A stretch of DNA of 64,000 bases, taken from the NCBI GenBank assembly GCA_002102555.1, contig MCFL01000003.1:372001-436000 (forward strand). Direction: 5' to 3'. The notes beneath the pieces are model-generated. The model was not told the origin of the DNA, searched no databases, and saw only the letters and a program-made list of their open reading frames with translations. This DNA comes from Catenaria anguillulae PL171. Its lineage: Eukaryota > Blastocladiomycota > Blastocladiomycetes > Blastocladiales > Catenariaceae. Positions 63,112-64,000 of this stretch are shown piece by piece. The position numbers and the translations under genes are program-made. The stretch's first letter is position 1, and every line of letters starts with the position of its first letter.

Positions 63112-64000
63112 ATGAAGGCGTCCAACTATGCTCTGCTGCCGCTGTTTGAGCGCGAGCGCGACCAGCAATCCCGCCGCTCCGCCGCCAGATCGCCCTCGCG
63201 TGCCGGTCCCGGTGCCGTCCGTCAGCTCCACAGCCTCGCCCACTCGCTGCGCCAACTGCTCACCACCCGCCGCGGCCTAGTCCTCACTGCCGCCGGCATC
63301 TTGACCCTCTTCCTCGTCATCTCCGCCTTCACACACCCGTCGTCGCCCCTCTCCTCTGCCTCCAAAACCCCTGCCGACAAGGTCCGGTACGTCGGCTCCC
63401 TGCAGTCCACCGTATGCGGCACCCGCCGTTCGCCCGATGCCGCCGACCTGCCTGCCGTCGAGTACGGCCTCATGATCGATGCCGGGTCCACGGGCTCGCG
63501 CATTCATGTGTACCGCTTCAACCATTGCCAGTCGCGCATTCCCGACGTGGAGCACGAGGTCTTTGAGCAAATCAAGCCGGGATTGTCCGCCTACGCAAAC
63601 TCGCCAAAGCGCGCGGCCGATTCTCTCAAGCCCTTACTTGAAATCGCCCTGCAGGCCGTCCCCAAAGAGTTTCATTCGTGCACGGGGATTCAAATCAAGG
63701 CAACCGCCGGATTGCGATTGCTCGGTGCCGATGTGGCAAAGCAAATCTTGTCGGAAACTAGGCAGCTCATTCGCACGCAATACCCATTCCCGCTCGTCGA
63801 CACCAATGAGCCCAAGCAGCCCACAGTGGACGGGGATGCTGTGGCCATCATGGACGGTGCTGACGAGGGCGTGTTTGCTTGGGTCACCATCAACTCGCTG
63901 CTCGACTCTGTGCGCCGTGGCGGGCACACGGCGGCCATCATGGACCTGGGCGGCGCCTCGACGCAGATTGTTTACGCGCCTGCCTCGCCCAAAGTCCCCG
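63112..64000 (+). CDS. GDA1: Guanosine diphosphatase (GDA1/CD39 apyrase family), 3' truncated by window end
   Basis: Open from the ATG at 63112 to the window edge, 296 codons so far with no intron seen. A short cytosolic N-terminus with basic residues (RERDQQSRRSAARSPSR) precedes one TM anchor (LVLTAAGILTLFLVISAF), as in a type II Golgi protein. Apyrase conserved regions appear in order: ACR1 MIDAGSTGSRIHVY, ACR2 KATAGLR, ACR3 MDGADEGVFAWVTIN and ACR4 MDLGGASTQIVY. GDA1 hydrolyses GDP to GMP in the Golgi lumen, allowing nucleotide-sugar import for glycosylation. ACR5 lies outside the window. Confidence 0.9.
   Translation, partial: MKASNYALLPLFERERDQQSRRSAARSPSRAGPGAVRQLHSLAHSLRQLLTTRRGLVLTAAGILTLFLVISAFTHPSSPLSSASKTPADKVRYVGSLQSTVCGTRRSPDAADLPAVEYGLMIDAGSTGSRIHVYRFNHCQSRIPDVEHEVFEQIKPGLSAYANSPKRAADSLKPLLEIALQAVPKEFHSCTGIQIKATAGLRLLGADVAKQILSETRQLIRTQYPFPLVDTNEPKQPTVDGDAVAIMDGADEGVFAWVTINSLLDSVRRGGHTAAIMDLGGASTQIVYAPASPKVP

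Overview
The window is eukaryotic nuclear DNA, almost certainly from a zoosporic (flagellated) early-diverging fungus. Genes carry short spliceosomal introns (about 65-110 nt, GT..AG, donors mostly gtatg, gtacg or gtgag) on both strands. The gene set is fungal (THI20-type ThiD-TenA fusion, PSP1 protein, EFM3/EEF2KMT, Kre9-like wall proteins), and one gene is nephrocystin-4, a cilium transition-zone protein kept only in flagellated fungi. A blastoclad or chytrid is likely; the exact group cannot be fixed from sequence alone.

Layout. 0-10 kb: mitochondrial S-adenosylmethionine carrier (+), unknown membrane protein (-), C1-finger protein (-), PARP-type zinc-finger protein (+), an S/P-rich protein and an RGG/acidic-repeat protein with an MPLKIP-like motif (both -). 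10-23 kb: eIF3i (+), F-BAR/SH3 protein (-), a gene-poor stretch of about 3.6 kb with a 34-A tract, a tRNA-like element, decayed coding sequence and four 194-bp tandem repeats, then a PSP1-domain protein (-). 23-31.5 kb: TAF12 (+), THI20-like thiamine enzyme (-), S/P-rich unknown (-), TIM50 (-), AAGAB/IRC6-like p34 (-). 31.5-45.3 kb, all +: nephrocystin-4, ABC1/ADCK mitochondrial kinase, DUF4436-like membrane protein, SMC3. 45.7-64 kb, mostly -: an RGS-like protein, an LLPH-like protein, three tandem paralogous seven-TM proteins, EEF2KMT, FIS1, three tandem Gly/Asn-rich Kre9-like surface proteins, and a guanosine diphosphatase (+) cut by the window end.

Most genes are housekeeping genes without operon logic. 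The notable neighbourhood is 45.7-55.8 kb: an RGS-like protein beside three receptor-shaped seven-TM paralogs, all on one strand, with one small unrelated gene between them.

Many otherwise good coding regions contain single-base frame breaks, including essential SMC3. Where I worked out the repair, each is mended by one base in a short homopolymer, so I read them mainly as assembly errors rather than pseudogenes. Exon junctions given below were checked for phase by hand; 5' ends marked uncertain are real gaps in what I could resolve.
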